In this document: piece after piece, positions 37,901-38,677 of the stretch
Layout: each line of letters starts with the position of its first letter
How positions within the stretch are numbered: the first letter of the stretch is position 1
NCBI GenBank assembly: GCA_018221125.1
Contig: JAAOYC010000057.1
Span: forward strand, 1-38,677
DNA from: Candidatus Woesearchaeota archaeon
GTDB taxonomy: Archaea; Nanobdellota; Nanobdellia; Woesearchaeales; WJKL01
Direction: 5' to 3'
Length of the DNA: 38,677 nt
The notes under the pieces: model-generated
The model's database searches: none
What the model saw: the letters and a program-made list of their open reading frames with translations, nothing else
Told to the model about the DNA's origin: nothing
Position numbers and translations under genes: made by a program

Positions 37901-38677
37901 ACAGTTTGCTATTCCTGTACCGTCTGTTACATTATAAACAAGGGTGATATTATTTGTTGTCGTGTTTAAAGTATTGTTTGCTGGAGAGATTAGTGTTATA
38001 TTTGGAGGGGTTGAATCTAATTGCAATATTGTCAAATTATTACTGCAATTCGTATCTCCATCCCAACTGCCATCATTTGGTGTTATGCATGCCTGCCAAA
38101 CATCTCCAACAGTGGTTTCTTGGCTGACAATCAAATCTGTTCTGTTATTATACAATGCAAGGATTTGTTCTGCTGAAAGTGAACGGTTATAGATTCTTAC
38201 TTCATCTACTGTTCCGTCGAACAGCTCGCCATTGACTCCATCCACGCTTCCCCCCCATCTTGTGCCTATTTTTAGAGTACTTGGGATTAAATTTGTTTGG
38301 TATGTGCTTGTTTGGTTTAATATTCCATTTAAATACAGAAAAAGGGTACCATTAGTATATGTTACAGCCACGTGATTCCATCCAGTACTTACTTCTCCTG
38401 CTGTAATGGTTGTTCCATTACCATATTCAAAGACCCGTGCACCATTGTCAGTTGCTCCGTATAAGCTTCCGTTCCAGACTGCTAAATCAATGACTTCTGT
38501 AGTCCCAAGCTGCCCTAAATCTATCCAGGTTGTTCCTCCTTCATATCTGTAAACCTTTCCTGAGTTATATGTTCCGCCATACAAGCTGCCATTCCAGACT
38601 GCCATTGACCAGACAACAGTCTCTGAGCCTAGTCTTCCTACGTCTGTCCAGGTTGTTCCGCCGTCATATCTGTAAAC
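34946..38677 (-). CDS. Giant surface protein, N-terminus beyond window: propeller-like repeats, LamG, Ig-like, pentapeptide repeats, TSP1-like and Cys-rich modules, TM, basic cytoplasmic tail
   Basis: Frame stays open to the window end (VYRYDGGTTWTDVGRLGSETVVWSMAVWNGSLYGG...), so the listed Met at 38605 is internal; domain motifs read directly. Confidence 0.9.
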   Translation of the reverse strand, partial: VYRYDGGTTWTDVGRLGSETVVWSMAVWNGSLYGGTYNSGKVYRYEGGTTWIDLGQLGTTEVIDLAVWNGSLYGATDNGARVFEYGNGTTITAGEVSTGWNHVAVTYTNGTLFLYLNGILNQTSTYQTNLIPSTLKIGTRWGGSVDGVNGELFDGTVDEVRIYNRSLSAEQILALYNNRTDLIVSQETTVGDVWQACITPNDGSWDGDTNCSNNLTILQLDSTPPNITLISPANNTLNTTTNNITLVYNVTDGTGIANCSLILNGAINLTNSSVTNNGVNFFTPTLPDGQYNWSVNCTDSSSNRNEGSSVTYNLTIDATPPESYIITPADQEALGQNAVPYNVTGNASDAYSGVERVELNISGSLVNTTGTTDWNYTWNPTSDGTYILQSIAYDNVGNKETAIEDITVQVFLSSTINNSNATNSTITNSTIDNSTIINSTIDNSNITNSSKIDSTIINSTVTNSVNNNSTIINSNETNSNINDSTIIDSNVTNSTIIDSNITNSTIDNSTITNSTIDNSTIDDSTIDNSTIIDSTIDNSTVIDSNVTDSNITNSTIDDSIIDNSNITDSTINNSNITDSTVIDSTINDSTIDNSDITNSTIINSTKINSTVVDSTVVDSTNYNDSIYNSTEINSDINDSVIINSTVTNSTIDDSTLTNFTSINCTVINSNLTNSFCNNSYIEDSSGDGWWVDPSNITGSICISGPCIVHDSTVAYTNISNSTFDNSHVEYSVVSNSIVNQSDIYHSNTLTIHDLYVANSNITNENVYAGNVTYAGFIYRIPIDLTSPWTLQNIYAKCGDGACVSPNACGNDNNYPICNVDCGTCPSAPAPTAVGRGGGTTICGEEWNCTEWSPCLPNGTQWRTCWDLNRCDDLYNQRIITNVQEFIKPEENRSCEYYLGCQDGILDYDETDIDCGGPGCKPCGDGKQCMSDSDCINSCNATSGLCYTPGPEVEMPLTYKTILQIITGFLTEKAWPVIREATINTGGFISGTYWPWSKEVISGFWNGINYVTGDFGSFIKDRYIPASIGAIKAAAGFIGDNIGGFLLTILAAGVLILGVYTSRNYERMMFYRKFIAFKRRKRGEGKEKIGAIRNRYGAFKRKLRRREKERIAGKERELRGKRAKQREIEHARQRELEIRAAEERRISRGKEKAFHEQRKGGYKGRLDVFLGNAILKGITPEEAKEALVFEGWPKKFVDKYCDEYFKEHKIPRKKLIKPKKAAVIEEDVIDSQLDKINRELSRLR
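36637..37445 (-). repeat. About 54 tandem pentapeptide repeats, consensus (S)(T/N)(I/V)X(N/D), encoded by a degenerate 15-bp DNA period
   Basis: STINN SNATN STITN STIDN STIIN STIDN SNITN ... SNLTN SFCNN SYIED counted in register in the translation. Confidence 0.9.

Overview
AT-rich archaeal chromosome segment (TATA-type promoters, HerA, Mre11, MCM-like ATPase, translin, archaeal T4P-type ATPase/platform). It is probably from a DPANN lineage such as Woesearchaeota or Pacearchaeota; that taxonomy is inferred. Main contents, left to right: a partial DUF5680 protein; a PocR/GAF/GGDEF protein; an intergenic region with structured elements; an AbrB-PhoU type regulator; an OapC-OapB-OapA-like cassette next to an N-terminally short MCM-like AAA+ ATPase; HerA; a second GGDEF protein; Mre11; acylphosphatase; a gatC-cyclophilin-gatA-DUF1653-PNPOx-gatB operon; bacterial-type AspRS and bacterial-type TGT; an HD hydrolase/translin pair; and a type IV pilus-like locus (three tandem paralogous membrane proteins, coiled-coil proteins, RHH regulator, ArlI/TadA-like ATPase, double TadC platform). 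The right end has a LAGLIDADG endonuclease abutting an abnormally long tRNA-like gene, an OB-fold protein, and a giant surface protein running off the window with about 54 in-register pentapeptide repeats. Most interesting items: the giant glyco-pentapeptide surface protein and the helical module it shares with a pilus-locus protein, the odd tRNA-like gene, the two GGDEF proteins in an archaeon, the truncated MCM-like/Oap neighbourhood, the bacterial-type AspRS with GatCAB, and several structured intergenic elements. All calls come from reading the sequence; no searches were run.
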